DNA of 54,347 nt from an uncultured Alphaproteobacteria bacterium (lineage in GTDB: Bacteria > Pseudomonadota > Alphaproteobacteria > HIMB59), in assembly GCA_902509695.1 (NCBI GenBank), contig CABWYP010000005.1, positions 1-54,347 of the forward strand, written 5' to 3'. A program made the translations under genes and the position numbers. The notes beneath the pieces were generated by a model that worked only from the letters and a program-made list of their open reading frames with translations, ran no database searches and had not been told where the DNA came from. This document shows, in pieces, positions 1 to 8,807 of this stretch (its first letter is position 1; each line of letters begins with the position of its first letter).

Positions 1-115
1 TATTATCTAATTTTTCAACATTTTTACTTAAATCATAGAAAAAGTTTCCAACGAAAACTTCTTTCTTGTTTAGATTTTTAGATGGGAATGAAGTAAAAGC
101 TATATCACTGATAAT
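1..115 (-). pseudogene. Inverted fragment resembling the middle of MurG
   Basis: The first 115 bases are closed in all forward frames but give an open frame of 38 codons on the minus strand that runs off the left edge. It contains SDIAFTSFPS and KKEVFVGNFF. This resembles the stretch of MurG (the lipid II-forming GlcNAc transferase) that ends in the GNPVR motif, although the P-V-R part is not kept. MurG normally lies directly upstream of murC on the same strand, so an inverted piece abutting a headless murC suggests a rearranged or chimeric end. The identification rests on short similarity judged by eye. Confidence 0.35.
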
Positions 116-1351
116 TTAAAAAAAAATGGCATATCGGTTATCATTGGTCATAAAGAGTCAAATGTAAAAAACAAAGATATTATATTTTATTCATCAGCAA
201 TTAAAGATAACCCAGAAATTAGAGCTGCAAAAAAAAATAAAATTCCTTACTTTAATAGATCTAAATTACTTCAGATAATATGCAAAGATAAGTTTACAAT
301 TGTTGTATCAGGATCTCATGGAAAGACATCTACCACTTCTCTTTTAGGTCATTTATTAGTTTCTTCTGGTTTAAATCCAACAATTATTTCTGGTGGTATT
401 ATGAAAAATTTTGGTCAAAATATTCATCTCACAGATAGTAATTATGTTGTGGTTGAGGCAGATGAAAGTGATGGAACTATTTTTAAGTTGAAACCAAGTT
501 ATTTGATTTATTTAAATGTAGATAAAGAACACCTAGACTATTATAAGTCATTCTCCACTCTAAAAAAGAAAATAAAAAATTTTATATTAAAAACTGCTGA
601 AAAATCCAAAGTTATAATAAATAATGATGATGAATTTTTAAATTCACTCAAATCTTATTCTCCTAATATCATTACTTTTGGAAAGAAAAATAAATCTATT
701 TACTCATTTAGAAATATAAAGTTAACACATAATAGATCTATTTTTGACCTATACAAAAATAATAAAATTATTCAAAAAGAAATATCTTCACCTCTTGTTG
801 GAGAACATAATATTCAAAATTTAACATCTGCTTTAGTGGTAATGAAGGATTTAGATATTAAAATTAATATAAAAAATATTATGGCTTTTAAAGGAACGCT
901 TAGAAGACTAAATATTTTAGGCTCTATAAACAAATCAATTTTTATAGATGACTATGCACATCATCCAACTGAAATCCAAAAGTTAATAGATGTGAGTAAT
1001 TTATATAAAAATAATCAAATTTACTTGATAATAGAACCACATCGCTACTCTAGGTTAAATGATCTATATAAGGAATATTTACAAACTCTTAAAAATATAA
1101 ATAATTTAAATATACTAAGAACTTACTCAGCTGGTGAAGTCTTTACTAAAAAAATGAAAAACTCTAAAAATTTAGTTAATGATTTAAATGTATTATATTC
1201 TCAACAAACTGGTTATTTAGACACATACGCTGATTTATTTAATTTATTAGATAATTTGACCTCAAATAATAAAAAAAAAATTATTATAGCTGCTGGGGCT
1301 GGAAGTATATCAAATCAGTTTCGATTATATTATGACTCTAAGAAAAAATAA
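92..1351 (+). CDS. murC: UDP-N-acetylmuramate--L-alanine ligase MurC, 5' end missing
   Basis: MurC adds L-alanine to UDP-MurNAc, the first peptide step of cytoplasmic peptidoglycan precursor synthesis. The frame is open from base 92 after an in-frame TGA at 89-91. Recognisable MurC sequence begins at about base 98 (YITDNLKKNG). The ATP-binding loop GSHGKTSTT is at 311-337, followed by VEADESDG, NVDKEHLDYY, the DDYAHHPTEI motif and EPHRYSRL of the C-terminal domain. About 419 residues remain of a usual 460-470; the N-terminal Rossmann motif (GIGG.GMSG) is absent. A start at ATG 401 would drop the P-loop and cannot be right. The gene overlaps murB by 20 bp. The missing head coincides with the inverted fragment at the window edge, so I read this as an interrupted or misassembled gene, not a natural short form. 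Confidence 0.9.
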   Translation, partial: SKSYITDNLKKNGISVIIGHKESNVKNKDIIFYSSAIKDNPEIRAAKKNKIPYFNRSKLLQIICKDKFTIVVSGSHGKTSTTSLLGHLLVSSGLNPTIISGGIMKNFGQNIHLTDSNYVVVEADESDGTIFKLKPSYLIYLNVDKEHLDYYKSFSTLKKKIKNFILKTAEKSKVIINNDDEFLNSLKSYSPNIITFGKKNKSIYSFRNIKLTHNRSIFDLYKNNKIIQKEISSPLVGEHNIQNLTSALVVMKDLDIKINIKNIMAFKGTLRRLNILGSINKSIFIDDYAHHPTEIQKLIDVSNLYKNNQIYLIIEPHRYSRLNDLYKEYLQTLKNINNLNILRTYSAGEVFTKKMKNSKNLVNDLNVLYSQQTGYLDTYADLFNLLDNLTSNNKKKIIIAAGAGSISNQFRLYYDSKKK

Positions 1352-2201
1352 CATTCTCACTGACTTTGATACTTCAAAAGTCTCTTGGCTTAAGTCAGGG
1401 GGAAATATTGATAAACTTTTCAAGATAAATACAGAAAGTGATTTAAGAACGATTAGCAAAGATATTGATTATAAAAATGGAATTTTGCCAATAGGTAATT
1501 TTTCTAATTTGTTAATTAGAGAAAAAGGATATTCAGGAACGGCAATTAAACTAACTGGTGACTTTTCAAAAATTCATGTTGAAAATGATTTTCTTTTGGT
1601 CGGAGCAGGAGTGCTAGACAGTTTTTTTTCACAATATTGCTATAGAAATAGTATCACAGGTTATGAATTCTTACATACAATTCCTGGATCAGTAGGTGGT
1701 AATATTTTTATGAATGCTGGATGTTACGGACAAGAAATTAAAGATAGATTGAAATCAATAATTTATTTTGATTTTGAAAAGAATAAAATTTCTGAAATTT
1801 ACTCTAGTGACTTAAGTTTTGGCTATAGGAAGGGTTTTCAAATTCCAAATATATTAATTTTATTTGGTAAGTTTGAGATAAAAAAAGCAGATCAAAATTC
1901 AATTAAAAGTTTAATGAAGGAATATGAATATAAACGCAATTTGACTCAACCTCAAAAAGTCAATTGTTGTGGAAGCATATTTAAAAATCCCACTAATCAA
2001 AATGCATGGAAATTAATTAAGACAGCTCTTGATGAGAGCTTTTATAAGGGCCCAATAAAATTATCTCTAAAACACTCAAATTTTTTTGAAAATGATGCAA
2101 ATATAAAATCAGATCTTATTTATGAATTTATCAATAAAATTCAAAAAAAAGTAAAAGAAAAACATAATATAGTTATGGAAAAAGAACTTCAGATAATATG
2201 A
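1332..2201 (+). CDS. murB: UDP-N-acetylenolpyruvoylglucosamine reductase MurB
   Basis: MurB reduces UDP-GlcNAc-enolpyruvate to UDP-MurNAc with NADPH and FAD. At 289 residues it has the size of the shorter (type II) MurB proteins. The FAD-binding region shows GNFSNLLI followed by the signature GSVGGNIFMNAGCYGQEI. SFGYRKGF is the conserved substrate-binding tyrosine-arginine region. CCGSIFKNP holds the catalytic serine that protonates the enol intermediate, and the C-terminal MEKELQII supplies the conserved glutamate. The start lies inside the end of murC (20 bp overlap) and the TGA stop overlaps the ATG of ddlB, as expected for translational coupling in the dcw cluster. Confidence 0.95.
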   Translation: MTLRKNNILTDFDTSKVSWLKSGGNIDKLFKINTESDLRTISKDIDYKNGILPIGNFSNLLIREKGYSGTAIKLTGDFSKIHVENDFLLVGAGVLDSFFSQYCYRNSITGYEFLHTIPGSVGGNIFMNAGCYGQEIKDRLKSIIYFDFEKNKISEIYSSDLSFGYRKGFQIPNILILFGKFEIKKADQNSIKSLMKEYEYKRNLTQPQKVNCCGSIFKNPTNQNAWKLIKTALDESFYKGPIKLSLKHSNFFENDANIKSDLIYEFINKIQKKVKEKHNIVMEKELQII

Positions 2202-3094
2202 AAAAAGATTCACAAATAAAGAAATTAGAAATATTAGTTGTAGCTGGAGGTTGGTCAAACGAACGAGAAATATCTTTAATGTCAGGTAAGAATATTTTTC
2301 AGTGTCTTGAAAAAAATAATTTCAAAGTTAAATTTTTCGATCTATCCAAAAAAAATATACATCTTATATTTAAAAATAAACCACAATTAATATTCAATGC
2401 TCTTCATGGAGAATTTGGTGAAGATGGAGGATTACCATATCTAGCCAAAAAAAGTAAGACTCCTATAACTCATTCAAATGATTTAACATCTGCTTTATGC
2501 TTTAATAAAAGATTATTAAAATTATTCCTCAAAAAAGAATTAAATGTCCTGTCACCTAAAGAATATAAATTTAAAGATAAGATAAATTTTCCAATAATCT
2601 CTAAGCCTAATTGGGGAGGTTCGTCAAAAGGCATCTCAATAATTTACGATCCTAAAAAAATTTCCAAGATAAAATTCAAAGAAGATATTTTGAATGAGGA
2701 AGTCATACGAGGTAAAGAATTAACAGTTACTATTATAGAAGATGGCAATTCAACTAAAGCTTTGGGTGTAACTGAGATTGAGTTTGATAGTCAGCATTAT
2801 GATTATAAGTCAAAATATACAAAAGGAAAAAGCCGGCACCATATTCCGGCAAGAATTTCGTATCTTGAAAATAAAAATATTTTAACTTTATCAAAAAAAA
2901 TTTTTTCTTTATGTAGATGTCAATCGATAGCTAGGCTAGATTTTATATTATCTAAAAAAAATAAAAAATTTTATTTTTTAGAAATAAATACTCATCCAGG
3001 TTTAACTAAGTTATCGTTAGCTCCTGAACAAGCATTGCATCAAGATTTAAATTATCTTAACTTATTAAAAAAAATTATAATCTCATCTTTATGA
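2198..3094 (+). CDS. ddlB: D-alanine--D-alanine ligase
   Basis: This ATP-grasp enzyme joins two D-alanines for the end of the peptidoglycan stem peptide. It has 298 residues, typical of the short bacterial DdlB. The N-terminal domain has the FNALHGEFGEDGG motif. The central ATP-grasp part contains KPNWGGSSKGI and the EEVIRGKELTV region. The metal-binding end reads ARLDFILS followed by LEINTHPGLTKLSL. It starts by a 4-bp ATGA overlap with murB and ends in a 4-bp overlap with ftsQ, so the block is probably one mRNA. Confidence 0.95.
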   Translation: MKKDSQIKKLEILVVAGGWSNEREISLMSGKNIFQCLEKNNFKVKFFDLSKKNIHLIFKNKPQLIFNALHGEFGEDGGLPYLAKKSKTPITHSNDLTSALCFNKRLLKLFLKKELNVLSPKEYKFKDKINFPIISKPNWGGSSKGISIIYDPKKISKIKFKEDILNEEVIRGKELTVTIIEDGNSTKALGVTEIEFDSQHYDYKSKYTKGKSRHHIPARISYLENKNILTLSKKIFSLCRCQSIARLDFILSKKNKKFYFLEINTHPGLTKLSLAPEQALHQDLNYLNLLKKIIISSL

Positions 3095-3738
3095 GATTAA
3101 ATCTGAAATCTTTATCATTAAGCTTATTAGCATTGGCAATCATTTTACTAGGTTGTTTCCATATTTACTCAGAATTAGTAAATAAAAAATCTTATTTAAT
3201 TAAATTTAATGATGATAACTTAAGCTCAAGTTTTAAACTAGATATCACTCAAAACATTAATGATATTAATAATTTTTTAGAAAATTATAATTTTATAAAA
3301 AAGTACATTGTAAAAAAAGAATACTCAGATATTGAAATCACTATAAGTATAAAAAAACCATTTGCTAAAAATAATCTTAATCAAGAGATAATATTTTATG
3401 ATAATTCTATTGCCTCATTTGTTTTTTTTAATCAATCTTTTATAGATGGTATTAATTTGGTCGATACATCGCAAAATACATTACAAATCAACAATTATCT
3501 TAAAGAGAGTTTCGATGATTTAAATCAAATTTTTGATATCAATCAAATAGAATTTATCGATGAGAGAAGGTATGATTTAATTATTAAAAATAATTCAAAA
3601 ATAATGTTACCTAAAATAATTGACAAAAAATTAACTCAATTTATTGAGAAAAACATTAATTTATTTAAAAATGATAATGTTTACAGAGAGTACTTAGATT
3701 TTAGAAATTTTAATTATAAAACCATTAGGATGAAATAA
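3091..3738 (+). CDS. ftsQ: Cell division protein FtsQ
   Basis: FtsQ is a bitopic inner-membrane protein that links early and late divisome proteins. This one is short (215 residues). A short basic N-terminus is followed by one hydrophobic helix at about residues 8-27 (SLSLLALAIILLGCFHIY) and a periplasmic part. The segment with NINDINNFLENYNFIKKYIV and ITISIKKPFA has the pattern of the POTRA and beta domains, in which an E-R/K-x-P-like element is typical. Sequence identity to the family is low by eye. The assignment is firm mainly because it sits between ddlB and ftsA with a 4-bp overlap and a 1-bp gap. The short cytoplasmic tail is a reduction seen in compact genomes. Confidence 0.85.
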   Translation: MRLNLKSLSLSLLALAIILLGCFHIYSELVNKKSYLIKFNDDNLSSSFKLDITQNINDINNFLENYNFIKKYIVKKEYSDIEITISIKKPFAKNNLNQEIIFYDNSIASFVFFNQSFIDGINLVDTSQNTLQINNYLKESFDDLNQIFDINQIEFIDERRYDLIIKNNSKIMLPKIIDKKLTQFIEKNINLFKNDNVYREYLDFRNFNYKTIRMK

Positions 3739-3739
3739 C

Positions 3740-4930
3740 TTGAACAATTTTAATACCATTATTGAAATAGGTTCTTTCTCAATAAAGACTATTATTTACT
3801 CTAATGAAGAAAATAAGCCTAATATAGAGGGTATTGGTAAATCAAGCACTCATGGATTTAATGGAAATGAAACCACAAGTTTTGATGAATTTATTGAAAG
3901 TATCCGAAAATCAGTTGTACAAGCTGAAAAGCAAGCAAACCATATTATTAAAGACTGTTATATCTTACTTGGAAACAAAAGTGTCAAGATCAATAAATTT
4001 AAAAATAATATTAATTTAAATGGTACTTTAGTAGAGAATAGCGATTTAAGAAATTTATCTAAAATACAAATTGAGTCTAACGATAGTTTCAATCAAAATC
4101 TTTATACATCTCATTATCAAATAGATGACAATTTAATTACAGATAATCCAATTGGACTAAGCTGCAATAAACTATCAATGATATCTTTGATATCGATGAT
4201 AGAAAAAAAACAGGTAAACTTAATTAAAAATATTTTTCAAAAACTTCAAATTAAAATTATTAATTACATTGATACAACAACATCTTATTTTTTTTACTTA
4301 AAAAATAAAAAAATCACTAAGAAAAATGTTGTCCTAATAGATTTTGGATTTAATCATATAAATATATTAATGATTAAAGATAAACAACTTTCTATTGTTA
4401 AAACAATAACCCGAGGTTGTCGTTTAATATCAGATGATATGGTAAAAATGTTGAATATAAGCTTTGATTTTGCTGAGAAATTAAAAATTACTAATATTGA
4501 CTTGTCTGATGAAAGAAATCCTACAATCGAAATTCCAGTATGGGAGGAATTTGGTAACAATGTAAAAGATAAAAAAGAACATAATTATATAAAAAAAATA
4601 ATCACAGATAGATTAGACAGATTATTCGATCTGGTATTTAGTATGTTACCTCAAGATAATAAATTTTATTCATATTTATTTACTGGTGGTGGATCAAAAA
4701 TTAAAAACTTTAAATCATATTTTAGAAATAGATATGGACATGACATCCAATTTTTAGAACCACCAAGTAGCTCAGGCATCCCAAAAGTTCTTAACGACTC
4801 TAGTTTTATGTCTATATACTGTGCCTATTGGCTTCAAACAAGCAAGAGCCTTAAAAAGGACGATTTTCTAAAAAAAATTGATTCTTTTTCTAACAAAATA
4901 TGGTACAAAAGATTCGTAGACCTACTATAA
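3740..4930 (+). CDS. ftsA: Cell division protein FtsA
   Basis: FtsA is the actin-like ATPase that anchors FtsZ to the membrane. The protein has 396 residues and begins with TTG; no ATG fits this far upstream. The N-terminal phosphate-1 loop is NTIIEIGSFSIKTIIY, where the usual catalytic-site D is replaced by E. The phosphate-2 region is VVLIDFGFNHINILMI and the adenosine loop is FTGGGSKIKNF. The C-terminus (NKIWYKRFVDLL) is basic and amphipathic, as expected for the membrane-targeting helix. It follows ftsQ by 1 bp and precedes ftsZ by 21 bp. Confidence 0.93.
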   Translation: MNNFNTIIEIGSFSIKTIIYSNEENKPNIEGIGKSSTHGFNGNETTSFDEFIESIRKSVVQAEKQANHIIKDCYILLGNKSVKINKFKNNINLNGTLVENSDLRNLSKIQIESNDSFNQNLYTSHYQIDDNLITDNPIGLSCNKLSMISLISMIEKKQVNLIKNIFQKLQIKIINYIDTTTSYFFYLKNKKITKKNVVLIDFGFNHINILMIKDKQLSIVKTITRGCRLISDDMVKMLNISFDFAEKLKITNIDLSDERNPTIEIPVWEEFGNNVKDKKEHNYIKKIITDRLDRLFDLVFSMLPQDNKFYSYLFTGGGSKIKNFKSYFRNRYGHDIQFLEPPSSSGIPKVLNDSSFMSIYCAYWLQTSKSLKKDDFLKKIDSFSNKIWYKRFVDLL

Positions 4931-4951
4931 GTAGATTTTCGCGGGGATAAA

Positions 4952-6466
4952 ATGACACTAGATATAGAACCAGTACTTGACCAAAAAAATTTAAAACCAT
5001 CTTTAACTGTTATGGGTGTTGGTGGCGCAGGCAGCAATGCTGTCAACAATATGATTCAATCAAACTTAAACAATGTTGAATTTATAGTAGCTAATACAGA
5101 TGCTCAGGCTTTAGAAAACTCTTTATGCTACAACAGAATTCAACTAGGCCTTGAAAAAACAAAAGGACTTGGAGCGGGCGCTGATCCTAATATTGGAAAA
5201 GAGGCAGCAGAGGAAAGTATCGATATTATTTCTGAAGAGTTAAGACATACGAATATGTTATTTATTACAGCAGGACTTGGTGGTGGAACTGGTACTGGGG
5301 CGTTGCCTGTAATAGCAAGTATTGCTAAAAAACTTGGAATTGTAACAGTTGCTATTGTTTCTACCCCATTTAACTTTGAGGGAACCAAAAGAATGAATCT
5401 TGCATTGGAGGGTCTAGAAGAAGTTAAAAATAATGTTGATACTTTACTAATTATTCCAAATCAAAATTTATTCAAAGTTTCAAATGAACAAACATCCTTT
5501 GCCGAGGCTTTTAAAAAAGCTGATAATGTTTTATTTGATGGTGTGAAAGGTTTAACTGATTTAATAACTCAGCCTGGTTTAATTAATTTAGATTTTGCTG
5601 ATGTCAGGACTGTGATTAAAGAAATGGGCTTTGCTATGATGGGTACCGCAGTAGCTGAAGGTGACAACAAAGCAGTTGAGGCCTCTAATTTAGCTCTAAC
5701 AAATCCATTAATTGAAAATATTGATATGAATACTGCAAAAGGAGTTATCGTTAATATTTCAGGAGGAAGTGATATGACACTCCTAGAAGTAGATCATGCA
5801 GCAAATATTATTAGACAAAGTGTCAATCCAGATGCAAACATAATCTTTGGCTCACTTATTGATGAAACTCTTCAGGGTAAATTAAAAATTAGTATTTTTG
5901 CTACTGGCATAGAAGCTACTGGGAAAAAAATATTATACTATCCTGATTCCGAAAATGATTCAGGTTTTAACTCTCTTCAAAATAAAGTTGATAGCGAAAT
6001 TAAGAAAGATGATGAACCAGCTAATGAGACATCCTCTTCTAATGAGCTAGCACAAGAAAAAAGTAATTATGACAAAGGATTGAATATGTCAATTGAGGAT
6101 AATATTCATGAAAATAAAATCGAAAGTTCTAATTCTCTAGAAAATACTGTTGAAACAAGTGTAAACTTCACAAATTTAGAAGAAAAAAAGAAAACTGGGT
6201 TTTTCAGTATGCTTTCAAATTTAATGTCCTCCAACAGTAAAAAACCTGAGGAAAGCTTGAATAATCCTGAAAAAAAACAAAAAACTAAAAAACAAAAAAC
6301 TGATCCTAACTTATTCCTTTTTAGTGATGTAGTTGAAGAGTCTGATAATTCAATCAATAATGAAAACAATTTAGAAATTTCAGAAATTTCCGAAATTAGC
6401 CAAGAGGGTGAACTTGGAGATGATATAGATACTCCTTCTTACCTTAGAAAAGGCTCTGGACAATAA
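4952..6466 (+). CDS. ftsZ: Cell division protein FtsZ
   Basis: FtsZ is the tubulin-like GTPase that forms the division ring. The GTP-binding signature GGGTGTG is at residues 110-116 and the synergy (T7) loop NLDFAD is at 212-217, so the core looks catalytically complete. At 504 residues it is longer than the common 380-400. The excess is a charged low-complexity linker from about residue 330 to 485, rich in E, N, S and K with an EISEISEIS repeat, as in many alphaproteobacterial FtsZ proteins. The end, DIDTPSYLRKG, matches the conserved C-terminal peptide that binds FtsA. A purine-rich stretch (GGGG at 4943-4946) stands 5 bp before the ATG. Confidence 0.97.
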   Translation: MTLDIEPVLDQKNLKPSLTVMGVGGAGSNAVNNMIQSNLNNVEFIVANTDAQALENSLCYNRIQLGLEKTKGLGAGADPNIGKEAAEESIDIISEELRHTNMLFITAGLGGGTGTGALPVIASIAKKLGIVTVAIVSTPFNFEGTKRMNLALEGLEEVKNNVDTLLIIPNQNLFKVSNEQTSFAEAFKKADNVLFDGVKGLTDLITQPGLINLDFADVRTVIKEMGFAMMGTAVAEGDNKAVEASNLALTNPLIENIDMNTAKGVIVNISGGSDMTLLEVDHAANIIRQSVNPDANIIFGSLIDETLQGKLKISIFATGIEATGKKILYYPDSENDSGFNSLQNKVDSEIKKDDEPANETSSSNELAQEKSNYDKGLNMSIEDNIHENKIESSNSLENTVETSVNFTNLEEKKKTGFFSMLSNLMSSNSKKPEESLNNPEKKQKTKKQKTDPNLFLFSDVVEESDNSINNENNLEISEISEISQEGELGDDIDTPSYLRKGSGQ

Positions 6467-6536
6467 TCGCTTATAAATACAAAGTTTTACAATTATAAAG
6501 TAATACTTTTCCATAATATTCTTAATATTTACTTAT

Positions 6537-7394
6537 ATGCAAAGCTATACCATTAATAAGCCTATAAGTTTTAGTGGTGTAGGACTTCACTCAGGCGTTA
6601 ATACAAATATTACTTTGAAACCTGCGCCAATAAATAGTGGAATTTTCTTTAATAGAATAGACCAAAAAATCATAATACCTGCTCAATGGGATAATGTTAT
6701 TTCTACAAAATTTTCAACAAACTTAGGTAAGGAAAATACTGAGGTCAAAACAGTTGAACATTTATTGAGCGCTTTAGCTGGGTTACACATTAATAACTGT
6801 GAAATTTGTATTGATAACATTGAGGTACCTATATTAGATGGAAGTTCAAAAATTTTTGTAGAAGAAATTCAAAAAATTGGTTTGTCAAATCAAAATGACA
6901 ATCAAAATATCTTAGAAATTATTAAACCAGTTAAATTTGAATGTGATTATGGTTATGCAGAACTACTGCCAAATAAAAATGATCAAGAAGGCTTAAATAT
7001 TAATCTAGAGTCTTTCTTTGATGGAAAATATGAAGATCAAGATATTAAAGTTCAAAATTTAAATGGTAACTATGTAGACTCTATTTCAAAAGCTAGAACC
7101 TTTGGTTTTTTTCATGAAATTGAATACCTTAAATCTCAAAATCTAATTAAAGGTGGCTCTCTTGATAATGCTATAGTTATCAAAGATCGTAAACCTCTGA
7201 ATAAAGAAGGATTGAGATATGAAAATGAACTAATGCGTCATAAAGTTTTAGACGTTGTAGGGGATTTATATCTATCTGGATATCCTATTGTTGGTACCTA
7301 CAAAGGTTTTAAAACAGGTCATTACATTACTAATAACTTATTAAGAGAGTTATTTAAATCAGAAGAAAATTATTTAATTCATCAAATTCACTAA
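6537..7394 (+). CDS. lpxC: UDP-3-O-acyl-N-acetylglucosamine deacetylase LpxC
   Basis: LpxC is the zinc deacetylase that commits UDP-GlcNAc to lipid A, so the cell has a lipopolysaccharide outer membrane. Metal ligands are visible: His75 in TVEHLLSALAG, and the His and Asp of MRHKVLDVVGDLYL. The acid/base histidine region is FKTGHYITNNL. RTFGFFHE is the conserved segment with the active-site loop. The length of 285 residues is slightly below the usual 300. It closes the dcw cluster 70 bp after ftsZ. Its stop codon overlaps the stop codon of convergent fumC by 4 bp, and no terminator hairpin is visible. Confidence 0.95.
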   Translation: MQSYTINKPISFSGVGLHSGVNTNITLKPAPINSGIFFNRIDQKIIIPAQWDNVISTKFSTNLGKENTEVKTVEHLLSALAGLHINNCEICIDNIEVPILDGSSKIFVEEIQKIGLSNQNDNQNILEIIKPVKFECDYGYAELLPNKNDQEGLNINLESFFDGKYEDQDIKVQNLNGNYVDSISKARTFGFFHEIEYLKSQNLIKGGSLDNAIVIKDRKPLNKEGLRYENELMRHKVLDVVGDLYLSGYPIVGTYKGFKTGHYITNNLLRELFKSEENYLIHQIH

Positions 7395-8779
7395 ACCATA
7401 TTTTTTGGGTTAGTATACTTATCAAACTCAGCCTCAGTTAAATTTGTTAGCTTCAAACAGGACTCTTTTAATGAAATATTCTTATTGTAGGCATTCAAAG
7501 CAACTTTAGAGGCCAAATCGTATCCAATAACTTTAGTCAATGGAGTTACAAGCATTAGAGAATTTTTAAGCAATTCTTGTATCTTAGTTTTATTAGCTCT
7601 AATACCTCTTAGACAATGTTTGTCGAAAGAAATAGTCGCTTCAGAAATTAGTTTTATTGAGTCTAAAGTATTATTTATGATTAATGGGTTGTAAACGTTT
7701 AGTTGAAAGTGCCCTTGCATACATGCAAATGTAATAGAATTTTTGAGGCCTATCACATGTGCACACACCATAGAAAGTGCTTCACACTGTGTAGGATTTA
7801 TTTTACCAGGCATTATAGAAGAACCGGGTTCATTGGCAGGTAATATAAGCTCTGCAATTCCACTTCTTGGACCTGAGGAAAGCACTCTAATATCATTTGC
7901 CATTTTGAATAAGGTACTAGTAAATATCTCTATTCCAGAAAAAACTTCTACAAATACGTCATGAGATGCTAAAGCTTCGTATTTATTTGATGCAGATTTG
8001 AAAGGAAGTTTTGAAATTTTTTTTAAGTGTTTAATAAATTGTTTATCAAATCCTTTTGGGGCATTAATTCCTGAACCAACAGCTGTTCCTCCTTGAGCTA
8101 GTTTATATAGTTTATCTAAACTTTTTTTTATAACTGACTCAGCATATTGAATTTGGTCATAGTATGCCAAAAATTCATTAGATAGTTTTATTGGCGTTGC
8201 ATCTTGAGTGTGTGTTCTACCTATTTTAATAATCCCTTTAAATTCATTAATTTTTTTCTTTAAAGTCTTTTTGATTTGAGTAATCGAAGGTATTAAATCT
8301 CTATGGATAGATAATACAGTAGCGATATGCATTGCAGTTGGGATAGTATCATTTGAAGATTGTGATTTGTTTATATGGTCATTAGGGTGCAAAGGAGAAT
8401 TAGTAGGTAGACTCTTACCTAAAATTAAATTGCCTTTATTCGCAATGACCTCGTTTATATTCATATTAATCTGCGTACCAGATCCTGTCTGCCAAACAAC
8501 TAAAGGAAATTGTTCATTTAATTTTTGATTAATTATGAGATCACATACATTCGAGATAACTTTTACATGAGATTTTTTTAATAATTTGAAATCAAGATTT
8601 GCAAGAGCACATGATTTCTTTTGCAAGGAAAGAGCTTCAATGAAAACTTGATGAAAATGAAATTTACCAACACCTATTTGAAAATTTTCTATGGATCTTT
8701 GTGTTTGAGCTCCCCATAATTTGGAGTTCTCTACTTTAATTTTACCTAAACTATCTTGTTCTTCTCTAAATTTGACCAT
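7391..8779 (-). CDS. fumC: Class II fumarate hydratase FumC
   Basis: FumC interconverts fumarate and malate in the TCA cycle without an iron-sulfur cluster. It has 462 residues, the usual length. Motifs in order: WGAQTQRSIENF near the N-terminus, GSGTQINMNINEVIA, the HPNDHINKSQSSND active-site region, GRTHTQDATP, and the superfamily signature GSSIMPGKINP carrying the catalytic serine loop. It starts 28 bp from divergent gpmA and ends over lpxC. A TATAGT box on the minus strand (bases 8791-8796) would place transcription only a few bases before its ATG. Confidence 0.97.
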   Translation of the reverse strand: MVKFREEQDSLGKIKVENSKLWGAQTQRSIENFQIGVGKFHFHQVFIEALSLQKKSCALANLDFKLLKKSHVKVISNVCDLIINQKLNEQFPLVVWQTGSGTQINMNINEVIANKGNLILGKSLPTNSPLHPNDHINKSQSSNDTIPTAMHIATVLSIHRDLIPSITQIKKTLKKKINEFKGIIKIGRTHTQDATPIKLSNEFLAYYDQIQYAESVIKKSLDKLYKLAQGGTAVGSGINAPKGFDKQFIKHLKKISKLPFKSASNKYEALASHDVFVEVFSGIEIFTSTLFKMANDIRVLSSGPRSGIAELILPANEPGSSIMPGKINPTQCEALSMVCAHVIGLKNSITFACMQGHFQLNVYNPLIINNTLDSIKLISEATISFDKHCLRGIRANKTKIQELLKNSLMLVTPLTKVIGYDLASKVALNAYNKNISLKESCLKLTNLTEAEFDKYTNPKNMV

Positions 8780-8800
8780 ATTAAATAAATACTATATATC
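8772..8800 (+). promoter_or_regulatory. Candidate gpmA promoter overlapping a divergent fumC -10 box
   Basis: TTGACC at 8772-8777 is followed after 17 bp by TATATC at 8795-8800 (or after 15 bp by TATATA at 8793-8798). Transcription would begin about 8805-8807, next to the gpmA ATG at 8808. On the other strand TATAGT at 8791-8796 would serve fumC. The two -10 boxes share bases, so RNA polymerase could occupy only one at a time. AT-richness makes chance boxes likely. Confidence 0.35.
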
Positions 8801-8807
8801 ACTCACA

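Noticed and set aside
5140-5388. Minus-strand frame of 82 residues inside ftsZ
   Set aside because: It is a shadow of the conserved ftsZ codons, rich in Pro and Ser, with no start context.
8721-8807. Longer gpmA start
   Set aside because: The extra part is antisense to fumC and precedes the conserved RHG start of the family.
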